From: Paenibacillus phocaeensis | Lineage (GTDB): Bacteria > Bacillota > Bacilli > Paenibacillales > Paenibacillaceae | DNA length: 64,000 nt | Reading direction: 5' to 3' | NCBI RefSeq assembly: GCF_900021165.1 | Contig: NZ_FCOQ01000009.1 | Coordinates: forward strand, 124,001-188,000 | In this document: piece after piece, positions 8,092 to 16,445 of the stretch | How positions within the stretch are numbered: the stretch's first letter is position 1 | Layout of the letters: each line of letters begins with the position of its first letter | Program-made: the position numbers and the translations under genes | Notes under the pieces: generated by a model | Databases searched by the model: none | What the model was told of the DNA's origin: nothing | What the model saw: only the letters and a program-made list of their open reading frames with translations

Positions 8092-10167
8092 TTACTCGGT
8101 TTGATTCCCATTCTGATCGGACGAGGTATTCCCCGTCTGTTGTTGTTGATTTTTGGCCTTCTTCGGTACGCCGTCCAGGCCGTATTCCTGATCGTACGCA
8201 TCGAAGATTTTGCGAGCTACCGGTGCGGCACTGTAGGCGCCGAAGCCGCCCTCGGGAATGACGACCGCGACTGCCAGCTTCGGGTTCTCCCGCGGCGCGA
8301 ACGCGATAAATACACCGTTATCGCGATTGGCGCCGGCTCCCCATTGCTCCGAGGTTCCCGTCTTCCGTGCAAAGTCATACGGAAATCCGTTAAAGGCCGT
8401 TACATCGGTCCTCATCCCCTTAATCACCGCATCCCAATAAGCATCTTTAAACTCAACCTTATTCAGTACTTTTGACTTGAATTCCTGAATAATATTTCCG
8501 TTCTCGTCCGTTATTTTGTTTACAAGATGTGGTTCCATCCTCAAGCCGCGATTCGCTAATGTCGCAGTGTATTGAGCCAATTGCATCGTCGTATATCCGC
8601 CTTGTTGACCAAATGAAGCATATACTAAACGAGATAACGATGTTTCCCGGTCATCGGTATACCCCAATTTACCTAAAAATTCTTTAGGAAGATCAACCCC
8701 GGTCGAAACCCCAAGGCCAAATGCTTTCATGTACTTATCCCAAACACCAATCCCCTCTGACCCGTACTTCTTCCAAAGTTTCTCTCCAACCATATCAACC
8801 ATAAAAGTATTCGAGGAGTGGCGAATCGCATCCGTAGGGTTAATCGATCCATAAGCATGTCTTCCCGAGTTGCGTACGCTGGAAGAATCATTCTTCCCGA
8901 AATAAGCGATACCCGTATCAGGATAATAATCCGTCGACTTGAACAAACCCTCGTTTAGACCAATCAATACGGACAGGGGTTTGATCGTTGAGCCAAGCAG
9001 AACAGCAGAGTCAAAATCGTGACCTGAACGCCCCGAACTAATCGGAGTAATCGTCCCATTCTGATAATTAGTCATAATTTTGGACCAATCATCCGAAGCT
9101 ATACCGCCAGACTGCCATAAATTCGTATCATAATCCGGCATACTTGCCATGGCTACTACATTGCCGGTATCCACTTCCATAGCCACAGCATACCCGGTTT
9201 TGGCATTAGGATGGGTCTTGCCCGAAACCGGATTTTTATGCACCCAATCGATCTGATCCAGGATCGCCTGTTCGGCAACCATTTGAATATTTTTATTAAT
9301 ATTAGTATGCAGATCATAACCCTTTACGGGTGGAGTTATCTCCGCAATACCGGTCGCCATATTACGAGGGTCAATCGGCACGCTCTTATAACCATTTTTC
9401 CCACGGAGTTGCTCCTGATAATACAGTTCCAACCCGTCATAACCGACAAGCTCTGTTTCTGTGTATTGCAGTGCCGGGTCCGTGTCCTTTTGTTCCCGGA
9501 TATTTTTATAATACTGGAGATCCGAAGCGTCTGTAGTCGATGCGCTGGAGAATTTCTTCAAATACCCGATTGCCTGAACCGCCACCGTATCCTTATCGTA
9601 GTGCCGGATACTTTCCTCCACGACCTCGATCCCCGGATACTGATCTTTTCGCTCCAGAAAATAAGCAACCTCTTCCCTTGTCAAACCCGTTTTGATCCGA
9701 CGCGGGGAAAACCCGTTCTGCTTCCGGTAATCCAGATCCATAGCTTCGATAATGTCATCTTCGGCCATTTTAGAATCCGCATTGCCGTACTTGTCAAACA
9801 CTTCCTTTAATTCGCCCGCCAAAGCCAAAGCCTCCGGGCGGTTGGTTTTTCCTTTGTCCGTTGCGTTGCTGTAGTCCTTCTGCAGGGTGATATACAGCGA
9901 TTGTACCGGCGTGGAATAGGCCAATTTCTCGCCTCCGGCCGCATAGATCGTTCCGCGCGTTGGCGACAGCGGCACGTCCTTCACCCGCAGATTGCTCTCC
10001 TGCTGCGATAACGTGGGACCTTCGACAAACTGCAAGATGGCAAGACGGACGATAATCACGGTGAATATGGCAAAAGCACTAAAGAAAAACATGTTCAACC
10101 GTATATTAAAATGGCGTTGCATGGCGATTTCCTGTTCTTGCGGATCATTTACATAAGTGCTTTTCAA
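8092..10167 (-). CDS. Class B penicillin-binding protein 2 (PbpA/PbpH-like), paralogue
   Basis: A 691-residue paralogue of the neighbouring PBP, colinear over the whole length and sharing long identical blocks (for example the RHFNIRLNMFFFSAFA anchor region). Active-site motifs are S393-T-I-K396, S451-S-N453 and K602-T-G-T605. Differences include a short insert near residue 207 (SASTTDASDLQ) and a Gln/Asn-rich C-terminal tail after residue 670. The start is TTG 10167 with a weak AGTAGGG site. The central part (about 8480-9560) is clearly more AT-rich than the ends and than the same region of the paralogue. Role: transpeptidation in lateral wall synthesis. Confidence 0.92.
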   Translation of the reverse strand: MKSTYVNDPQEQEIAMQRHFNIRLNMFFFSAFAIFTVIIVRLAILQFVEGPTLSQQESNLRVKDVPLSPTRGTIYAAGGEKLAYSTPVQSLYITLQKDYSNATDKGKTNRPEALALAGELKEVFDKYGNADSKMAEDDIIEAMDLDYRKQNGFSPRRIKTGLTREEVAYFLERKDQYPGIEVVEESIRHYDKDTVAVQAIGYLKKFSSASTTDASDLQYYKNIREQKDTDPALQYTETELVGYDGLELYYQEQLRGKNGYKSVPIDPRNMATGIAEITPPVKGYDLHTNINKNIQMVAEQAILDQIDWVHKNPVSGKTHPNAKTGYAVAMEVDTGNVVAMASMPDYDTNLWQSGGIASDDWSKIMTNYQNGTITPISSGRSGHDFDSAVLLGSTIKPLSVLIGLNEGLFKSTDYYPDTGIAYFGKNDSSSVRNSGRHAYGSINPTDAIRHSSNTFMVDMVGEKLWKKYGSEGIGVWDKYMKAFGLGVSTGVDLPKEFLGKLGYTDDRETSLSRLVYASFGQQGGYTTMQLAQYTATLANRGLRMEPHLVNKITDENGNIIQEFKSKVLNKVEFKDAYWDAVIKGMRTDVTAFNGFPYDFARKTGTSEQWGAGANRDNGVFIAFAPRENPKLAVAVVIPEGGFGAYSAAPVARKIFDAYDQEYGLDGVPKKAKNQQQQTGNTSSDQNGNQTE

Positions 10168-10317
10168 GGTGTTTCCCTACTTTCTATCCCTTAAATCATG
10201 AATTGTCGCAGATCATCTACTCTATAGTACCATAACGAAATAAGGCGCGGTGAAGTTACACCCCGTTTCCAGCAATTCTCGGCCATAGGTGCGCGGCAAC
10301 TTCCAGGTACATTATGT

Positions 10318-10500
10318 TAACGGATCGTACAGCCCTTATTCCCTGATTTCCCGATCATTTCCCGCGGTAACGGAACACAAATGCCTTATGAAGCCGTGGC
10401 GGCAGCCATTTGCCTGCTTTTTTACTAAATAAGGTCTCCTCGATCCGTTAGAATTGGAAAACACCCCTCAACCAGCCGATAACGTATCTGATTTCCGTTA
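10318..10500. repeat. Four 22-nt motifs in the 10168-10546 intergenic gap
   Basis: This 379-bp gene-free gap holds four 22-nt units beginning TAACGG and ending TTAT. They lie at 10318-10339 and 10368-10389 (plus) and at 10429-10450 and 10479-10500 (minus). Three end CCTTAT and the fourth CGTTAT; the middles differ. Start-to-start distances are 50, 61 and 50 bp, so the array is two facing pairs. No open frame or terminator is obvious. Function is unknown. Confidence 0.7.
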
Positions 10501-10546
10501 GCCGCCGGATGCAAGCCGACCAGCGCTGTATGCTGTATTTGCGTAC

Positions 10547-11707
10547 TTAGATCAGCTTGTCGGGGACGTGGGTTTCGCTGAAAGCCGGCGGATTAAACCA
10601 ATCCCCGCTCTTGGCCCATGTCGAATCGAGCGGAACCCAGGTGTTTTTCTCGGACAAAAAGACCTCGTTCCAGGCATGAGGACCGTATCCGCCTTGCCCG
10701 TCATAACCGAGGCCGGTCACGACCTTCACCTGAAGCCCTAAGGACCTGGCCATCACGGCGTATAGCCGGGAGTAATCAATGCATACGCCGCGTTTCGTAT
10801 CGAACGTCATTTGCGGAGTTTGCTCGTGCCAGATCCCTTTCTTCTCATAGTCTCTCACTTTGTCGTAATCGTATGACACCCGGGTTCCCACCCAGTCGTA
10901 GAGCTTGCGAGCCTTCTCCTCGTCGGTATCGGCCCCTTTAGTTATTTCTGCCGCGGCCAGCTCGATGGATTCAGGGATATTGGCGTCGATGACCTCATAT
11001 TTCTGCTGCAAAATGCTGCCCAGCTCGGCTTCTACACTCCGGGTAAACACCGGCAGCTTCTCTTTGATCAAATTGCCGGTAAGCGGTTCGATCACCGTCT
11101 TCGCCCCTTGCTGGTAAACCGGCGAAGCTTCCACATAACGGCTGAACCCGCTGTCAGGATACAACGTCACGGCGATAAATAACAAAGCGATCAGCATCAG
11201 ACAACGTGCGGTCCCGATGACCGCCCCAATCCCGGCCCCCGTTAAGCGGCTCAGCAGCGAAGCCGGCCGGTCCCCGCCGGAGAACAGCCAGCCAAACAAG
11301 CCGCCCCCTCCGCGGACGAACAGCATGGCAAATCCCGCCAAGGTACGGATGAGCCAATACAGCAGAAGGAACACGACAGCAAACCGCATTAACGGAAAAT
11401 CCCGCACCGCCATAATCAGCGTGTACAGGACCTGCTCCCATCGAGCCAGTTCCCGCTCTGGAAGGAGAAGTGCCGACAGCCAAGTCTGAACTTTGGGCGA
11501 CACCCACATCGTTAACGGGATGGCAATCGCAATCCCGACCAGCGATAACACCCCGCCGCTAAGCAGCGCAAACAGACGGCCTGCCGAGCGGGACGCCCCG
11601 CGCACCAATCCTTGCAGCACCGAACCGAGCAGTACAATCAACAATAGCACCGTGATCCAATTGTATTCGCTTAGGGTTTGCAGCCATGTCATCATGTCGA
11701 GCTTCAT
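10547..11707 (-). CDS. CvpA-like membrane protein with C-terminal transglutaminase-like domain
   Basis: A 386-residue fusion. The N-terminal half (about 17-185) has five or so membrane segments and Gly-rich turns as in CvpA-type proteins (LGSVLQGLVRGASRSAGRL). The C-terminal part is a transglutaminase-like cysteine protease fold with Cys309 (RGVCIDYS), His344 (GPHAWNE) and Asp361 (PLDSTW) forming a complete triad. The enzymatic part should therefore be active, probably on the outer face or in the wall; substrate is unknown. GGAGGATCTT precedes ATG 11707. The small membrane protein gene upstream (11746-12189) is probably in the same operon. Confidence 0.85.
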   Translation of the reverse strand: MKLDMMTWLQTLSEYNWITVLLLIVLLGSVLQGLVRGASRSAGRLFALLSGGVLSLVGIAIAIPLTMWVSPKVQTWLSALLLPERELARWEQVLYTLIMAVRDFPLMRFAVVFLLLYWLIRTLAGFAMLFVRGGGGLFGWLFSGGDRPASLLSRLTGAGIGAVIGTARCLMLIALLFIAVTLYPDSGFSRYVEASPVYQQGAKTVIEPLTGNLIKEKLPVFTRSVEAELGSILQQKYEVIDANIPESIELAAAEITKGADTDEEKARKLYDWVGTRVSYDYDKVRDYEKKGIWHEQTPQMTFDTKRGVCIDYSRLYAVMARSLGLQVKVVTGLGYDGQGGYGPHAWNEVFLSEKNTWVPLDSTWAKSGDWFNPPAFSETHVPDKLI

Positions 11708-11745
11708 AAGATCCTCCGTCCAATCTGGGTGTTCACCGTATCACA

Positions 11746-12189
11746 TTATTGGGAATTTCGTTTGGCTTCCTGGATAAATGCCTCCAGCGTGTCGTTCATT
11801 GACCATTCTCCGAGGGAAACCCCGCGGAACGAGACCTTGACCTTATCGCTGCCCGCTTGTCCAGTAACCTCCAGGTTCGGGGTCGTAATGGTGAACGTCC
11901 CGTCTGGATTTTGCGTAAGTTCTGCTTCTTTCGCTTCGTTCTTCATCATGTTTAACGCTTCGGTTTTACTGATGTCGAGAGCTTGTTCCTTGACCGTCGT
12001 GACCGCATCCCCGATATCCTTCATCGTAATGCCGCTGTAAATGATGATAAATGCGGCGATAACCAGCACCAGGGCCCATTTCACCACGGTTCTCACAAAA
12101 TTCAGCACGAGGAAAAGAACGACCAGCGCAACAACGATCACCAGCCAATTTTCCTGCAAAAATTCCGTCCATACTTGTACATCAAACAT
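11746..12189 (-). CDS. Small membrane-anchored protein of unknown function
   Basis: A 147-residue protein with two adjacent hydrophobic stretches (about 14-30 and 34-51) and then a hydrophilic domain rich in Lys, Glu and Thr (KDIGDAVTTVKEQALDISK). I do not recognise a family. The start ATG 12189 has a good GGAGG site. It lies 38 nt upstream of the transglutaminase fusion on the same strand, so the two proteins may act together in the envelope. Confidence 0.7.
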   Translation of the reverse strand: MFDVQVWTEFLQENWLVIVVALVVLFLVLNFVRTVVKWALVLVIAAFIIIYSGITMKDIGDAVTTVKEQALDISKTEALNMMKNEAKEAELTQNPDGTFTITTPNLEVTGQAGSDKVKVSFRGVSLGEWSMNDTLEAFIQEAKRNSQ

Positions 12190-12287
12190 GATGAATCCTC
12201 CATCTATAGATTTCCTTTAATTTGAGTTAAACCCATTATACATGATGGCCCAAGGCCATGTCAGCTTAACCCCTCCGCCAGAGGGCC

Positions 12288-12503
12288 CGGCTGAATTCAA
12301 GATTCGACGCCGAGTGAGCTTCCCTGAGAAACTACATGACAGACAGCCGAAAAGGCTGTTCAGCACCGAGAAGGTTGGATGAAGCAAGGATCGAGTAGCG
12401 GAGCGTAGCTGGAGGCTACGTGAGCAACGGAGAGACTGGCTGAATTCAAGATTCGACGCCGAGTGAGCTTCCCTGAGAAACCGCGTGATAAACAGCCGAG
12501 GGT
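12288..12503 (+). repeat. Structured repeat locus A (one partial and one full unit)
   Basis: A segment beginning GAATTCAAGATTCGACGCCG occurs at 12293 and again at 12442, a period of 149 bp. Between them lies CACCGAGAAGGTTGGATG, a GAGTAGCGGAGCG block and a hairpin CGTAGC/GCTACG near 12401-12420. The same unit occurs three times at 23414-23768 in the opposite orientation. The repeat fills the gap between divergent genes and extends almost to the MFS ribosome site; a spurious open frame crosses it. Confidence 0.85.
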
Positions 12504-12570
12504 AATAAGTTCGTCCTGGGGAGCGTACAAGTATAACAACAGTCCATTTTACGAAAAGGAGGGGCGACGC

Positions 12571-13743
12571 GTGAAAATCGCCTTCTGGCTCTACTTCTTT
12601 ATGTTTCTGGCTTTCTTCGATCTGCACGCGCAGTACCCGATCCTGACCCCCTTCGCCCTGTCACTCGGAGCAGCGCCGACGTTCATCGGCTGGATGATGG
12701 GGATTTATGCCCTGACGCATCTGCCAGGCAATTTGCTTGCGGGGCAAGGCGTCGACCGCCACGGCAGCAAGGGGTACATGATTTTCAGCTTGCTCACGGC
12801 CGGGGGAATCCTGCTGCTGCAAGCTCATGTTACAGAGCCCTGGCAACTACTCGTGCTGCGTTCGATCAGCGGTTTTGTGCTGGCCTTTCTGTCCCCGGCC
12901 TGCCTGGCGATGCTCGCCTCCTTGTCCAAGAATGCGGTGCAGCAGGGCAAGCTCATGGCCGGGCATGGGGTCATGCATACCGTTGCCTCCGTCGTATCAC
13001 CGGCCGCCGGCGCCTTTCTGGTTGCTAAGTCCGGCTTTACGATCACCTTCCAGATGCTCGGCTGGCTGCTGATTTCGACGGGGATCATAGCGATTTTTAC
13101 CATCAAGGAGCCCTCCCGAACGTTGGCCGAGGGTCTCGGCAAGACGGGTTCCGCCACCAAAAGTCAGATCCCGGTCAAAATCAATGTTATTCCGTTGCGG
13201 TATTACCTGCTGCCGCTTGCCGTCGCTTGCTCTCAAGGGATCTTGTTTTTTGAACTGCCGCTGCAAGCCGGGGGGGCCGAGGGGATCCTTCATACCGGAT
13301 TCTATTTTTCCATCATCAGCTTAGGGGCGCTGGTAACGTTGTCGATGTTATTTCTAAGTCACTATTCCCCTTATTTAAGAGCGAGCATCGGCATTCTGGG
13401 GATCGCCTTATCCTTCTTCGTCATGGCTGCTTTTGATTCCATTCCGCTCCCCGTGACGCTGTTTGCCTTGGGGATGGCCAAAGGCGTGGTGTTCCCGGCC
13501 ATCGCTTCGTTATTTATCGATTTAAGCGGCGGAAAGCGGCTGGGGACGGTTTTTTCCCTGCAATCGATCGCCATGTCGCTGGGTTCCTTCCTCGGTCCGA
13601 TTGCTGCGGGAGCGATTCACGGCTCGTATTCGCCTTATTTCCTGGCCTTCTTTGTGTTGATGCTGGCCATCATCATCGTCCCGCCCAAAAAGTTCAAGTC
13701 CCCCCTGCCGCCCCCGGTTGGGGCCGGTACCGGACATCCCTGA
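12571..13743 (+). CDS. MFS family transporter
   Basis: A 390-residue major facilitator with twelve predicted membrane segments, typical length for a small-molecule or drug efflux carrier. The loop between segments 2 and 3 carries a GQGVDRHGSKG version of the MFS motif A, which supports the call. An open frame begins upstream at 12463 inside the repeat locus. I chose GTG 12571 because AAAGGAGGGG stands 6 nt before it and the protein then begins directly with the first membrane helix. No substrate-specific motif is visible. The leader is composed largely of repeat sequence. Confidence 0.85.
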   Translation: MKIAFWLYFFMFLAFFDLHAQYPILTPFALSLGAAPTFIGWMMGIYALTHLPGNLLAGQGVDRHGSKGYMIFSLLTAGGILLLQAHVTEPWQLLVLRSISGFVLAFLSPACLAMLASLSKNAVQQGKLMAGHGVMHTVASVVSPAAGAFLVAKSGFTITFQMLGWLLISTGIIAIFTIKEPSRTLAEGLGKTGSATKSQIPVKINVIPLRYYLLPLAVACSQGILFFELPLQAGGAEGILHTGFYFSIISLGALVTLSMLFLSHYSPYLRASIGILGIALSFFVMAAFDSIPLPVTLFALGMAKGVVFPAIASLFIDLSGGKRLGTVFSLQSIAMSLGSFLGPIAAGAIHGSYSPYFLAFFVLMLAIIIVPPKKFKSPLPPPVGAGTGHP

Positions 13744-13825
13744 ATGTTAGTCCCCGCCTATGGACAGGTGCAATGGATATTTCCCCTTTCTTAGGCAGCC
13801 GCACAGGGCACAGATCACTGTCCTT

Positions 13826-13834
13826 CATAAGATA
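13826..13834 (+). promoter_or_regulatory. Sigma-K-like -10 element
   Basis: CATAAGATA matches CATANNNTA, the sigma-K -10 consensus, 42 nt upstream of the microprotein gene. An AC dinucleotide at a suitable -35 distance lies near 13809. This suggests late mother-cell expression. Confidence 0.5.
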
Positions 13835-13875
13835 ATCGTGTAGTAACCGATCATGCGGAAGCGGGGTGAACATTG

Positions 13876-14001
13876 ATGGGCGGCGTTGACAATTGCGGAC
13901 CGGGCCCGGTAGGTCCTGGCTTTGGATTCTGGACATCGACGGGGACGATCCTCGTGTTGTACATCTTGCTGGTGATTATCCTCCGTGCTCCTCTCTACTA
14001 G
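13876..14001 (+). CDS. YjcZ-like small hydrophobic sporulation protein
   Basis: A 41-residue open frame too short for usual gene calls. It starts MGGVDNCGPGPVGPG, a Gly/Pro-rich head, then one hydrophobic helix (ILVLYILLVIIL) and ends RAPLY. This layout is that of YjcZ-family sporulation microproteins of Bacilli. GGGGTGA lies 6 nt before the ATG, a sigma-K-like -10 element lies upstream and a clear terminator follows at 14032, all supporting a real transcript. The role is presumably in the spore coat or outer membrane; family assignment is by pattern. Confidence 0.7.
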   Translation: MGGVDNCGPGPVGPGFGFWTSTGTILVLYILLVIILRAPLY

Positions 14002-14031
14002 TTCCTAAAATCATTTCTGACCCCTGCACAC

Positions 14032-14060
14032 CGGTCTGCCCTCTTGGCAGACCGTTTGCG
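14032..14060 (+). terminator. Rho-independent terminator of the microprotein gene
   Basis: CGGTCTGCC and GGCAGACCG form a perfect 9-bp stem around CTCTT, followed by TTTGCGTTT. Confidence 0.8.
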
Positions 14061-14180
14061 TTTAGACCATTTCTCTTCCTCCACGGCGGCGTCGCCTTTC
14101 ATCATTTCCCGAAAAACATGAACCCTTCCTTCCTTTCTTAACGTACTTAAAGATAGATCAAAATTTAGGGAGGGCTTTTA

Positions 14181-16262
14181 TTGAAGAAAAAACGCAACAT
14201 GTTTCTCGCCATCATTCTCGCTCTTACATTCTTGATGCCAACCGGTGTTATGGCAGCCGAGGCGCCGCCAGCGAACACTGCACCGCAGGGACTGAAGGAA
14301 ATCGCTGCCGCAAAGGCCGCGCTGCTCACCGGTACCTACGGAACAACCAGCGTCCAATACGCATTGATAGACAACGGCAAGATCATTGTCTCCGGAGTAA
14401 CCGGCAAGAATGACGCGGCCGGGAAGCTGCCGCTGACCTCCGAAACGATGTACGGCATCGGCTCGACCAGTAAGATGTTTGCAACTGCCGCTGTCATGAA
14501 ACTGGTTGATCAAGGCAAAATCAACCTCGATTCGCCTTTGGTGAACTATATAGCGGAGTTTAAGATGAAGGACGAACGATATAAGCAAATCACGCCGCGC
14601 ATGCTGCTTAATCATTCCTCCGGACTCGAGGGATCCAGCCTCGCTAACGCCTTTTTATTCGAGGATAACGATACTTACGCACATGATACGCTGCTGGACC
14701 AACTGGCCCAACAATCCCTGAAAGCGGACCCGGGGGCGTATTCGGTTTACAGCAACGACGGATTTACACTGGCGGAAATTTTGGTTGAGCGCGTCAGCGG
14801 CATGGATTTTACCGCCTATATCCATCAGGAATTCACCGGGCCGCTAGGCTTGAAGCATACGCTGACCTCGCAGGACAATCTGGATGCCAGCAAAATGGCC
14901 GCGCTTTACGCGCCGGGAGTCCCGGAGCAACTGCCAAATGAGACCGTGAATGTCATTGGAACGGGCGGCATCTACTCGACCGCCGAGGACTTGGTGAAAT
15001 TCGCCGGATTGTTTACGGGCGAAGCCAAAGATATTCTATCCCCACAAGCGGTGAACGCAATGGCGCAGCCGGAATATAAAAGAGGCCTATGGCCGCAGGA
15101 CGCCGACAACAGCGTTGATTACGGGCTTGGCTGGGATAGCGTGAAGCTGTTCCCCTTCAGCGAGTACGGCATCAAGGCGTTGGCCAAAGGCGGAGATACG
15201 CTGATGTACCATGCCGAACTCGTCGTTTTGCCGGAACAGAACATGGCCGCGGCCGTCCTCTCCTCCGGCGGTTCCAGCTCGCTGAATGAGCTTCTCGCAA
15301 ACGAGATGTTGCTCCAGGCGCTACAGGACAAAGGCACGATTAAGGAACGGAAACCGGCCAAGAGCTTCGGCACACCGGAAAAAGCCGACATGCCGGAAGA
15401 ACTGACAAAATACAGCGGATTCTATGGGGCGACGAACCAACTGCTCCGCATCGATGTAGCTAATGGCGAAATCAACGTGACTTCACCGTTCGCGCCCGGT
15501 CAATCCTTAGGACTTCCAAAGCTGATCTATACGAAGGACGGAACATTCGTCAGCGAAGACGGCACCTTGAAGGTCGCTTTCGTGAAGGAGAAGAACGGCC
15601 GCACCTATCTCTGGGAAAGACAATATGCCTCCGTTCCCGAGTTGGGACAACTGGCGGTAAATCTGTATTCTGCGGAGAAGCTGGAGGCGAACGCGATTAC
15701 TCCAGACGTTGAAGCAGCCTGGAAGCAGCGCGACGGGAAATCCTATTTCCTGGTATCGGAGAAATACAGCTCATTGGCTTACTTTATGACGCTGCCCATT
15801 TACCAAATCACTCGCACCGACAGCTTGCCCGGTTACGTGATGGACAAACAAATTACGGGTCCCGATTCGTTGATGGGCAAGCATGCGGTTCCCGTTACGG
15901 GCAGCCGCGATTCAGCGGAATTCCGTTTCTTTACCCAAGCCGGAAGCGAATATTTGGAGACCGCCGGGTCCCTGTACTTGAACGGCGATCAAATCAAAGA
16001 GCTGTATCCCGGTAAGAAGTCCTCGGTGACCTTGCGTCCGACGGAGCAGGCACGCTGGTTCAGCGTTCCGGCCAAAGCGGCCGGAAAAACCATGACCGTC
16101 GAGCTGCCGGCCCAAGCGGCCTTTGCGGTCTACGATGCTGCCGGGACTTGCGTGAATTTCTCGGTGGTCAGCGGGAACAACCAAGTGGAGCTGCCAGAGA
16201 ACGGGAAGATCGTGTTTATCGGCGATCCGGGTGCAACTTTCCGAATTTCCTTGAACTCATAA
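14181..16262 (+). CDS. Secreted serine hydrolase of the beta-lactamase/class C family
   Basis: A 693-residue exported protein. A signal peptide (KKKRNMFLAIILALTF, cleavage near VMAAEA) leads into a class C beta-lactamase/PBP4*-type domain with S95-T-S-K98 and Y190-S-N192. A KGG segment (LAKGGDT, near 335) stands where the third motif is expected. The final ~300 residues form further all-beta domains of unknown role. Likely a D,D-peptidase or esterase acting at the cell wall rather than a true lactamase. The start is TTG 14181, with TAGGGAGGG 6 nt upstream. It is monocistronic, with a strong terminator at 16290. Confidence 0.85.
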   Translation: MKKKRNMFLAIILALTFLMPTGVMAAEAPPANTAPQGLKEIAAAKAALLTGTYGTTSVQYALIDNGKIIVSGVTGKNDAAGKLPLTSETMYGIGSTSKMFATAAVMKLVDQGKINLDSPLVNYIAEFKMKDERYKQITPRMLLNHSSGLEGSSLANAFLFEDNDTYAHDTLLDQLAQQSLKADPGAYSVYSNDGFTLAEILVERVSGMDFTAYIHQEFTGPLGLKHTLTSQDNLDASKMAALYAPGVPEQLPNETVNVIGTGGIYSTAEDLVKFAGLFTGEAKDILSPQAVNAMAQPEYKRGLWPQDADNSVDYGLGWDSVKLFPFSEYGIKALAKGGDTLMYHAELVVLPEQNMAAAVLSSGGSSSLNELLANEMLLQALQDKGTIKERKPAKSFGTPEKADMPEELTKYSGFYGATNQLLRIDVANGEINVTSPFAPGQSLGLPKLIYTKDGTFVSEDGTLKVAFVKEKNGRTYLWERQYASVPELGQLAVNLYSAEKLEANAITPDVEAAWKQRDGKSYFLVSEKYSSLAYFMTLPIYQITRTDSLPGYVMDKQITGPDSLMGKHAVPVTGSRDSAEFRFFTQAGSEYLETAGSLYLNGDQIKELYPGKKSSVTLRPTEQARWFSVPAKAAGKTMTVELPAQAAFAVYDAAGTCVNFSVVSGNNQVELPENGKIVFIGDPGATFRISLNS

Positions 16263-16289
16263 ATAGTGCTCTTATTTTATTTTTAGCGC

Positions 16290-16343
16290 AAAAAAACAGG
16301 GGGACCTCGCCGCAAAGCTGCGAGCGTTCACCCTGTTTTTTGC
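16290..16343 (+). terminator. Terminator after the serine hydrolase gene
   Basis: AAAAAACAGGG near 16290 pairs with CCCTGTTTTTT near 16331-16341 around an inner CGC-rich hairpin (CCGCAAAGCTGCGAGCG). Strong Rho-independent structure. Confidence 0.85.
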
Positions 16344-16445
16344 ATATAAAAAGACCGGTTCTTCTCCTTAATAGGCGCGATCGTCTCGCGAGTGGATAAA
16401 AAGTTGATGTTTCGATGGTATGATAGAAGGTGCGAGGTGGTCATG

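Noticed and set aside
12217..12627. A 136-codon minus-strand frame across repeat locus A
   Set aside because: Composed of repeat sequence and the MFS leader; no start signal.
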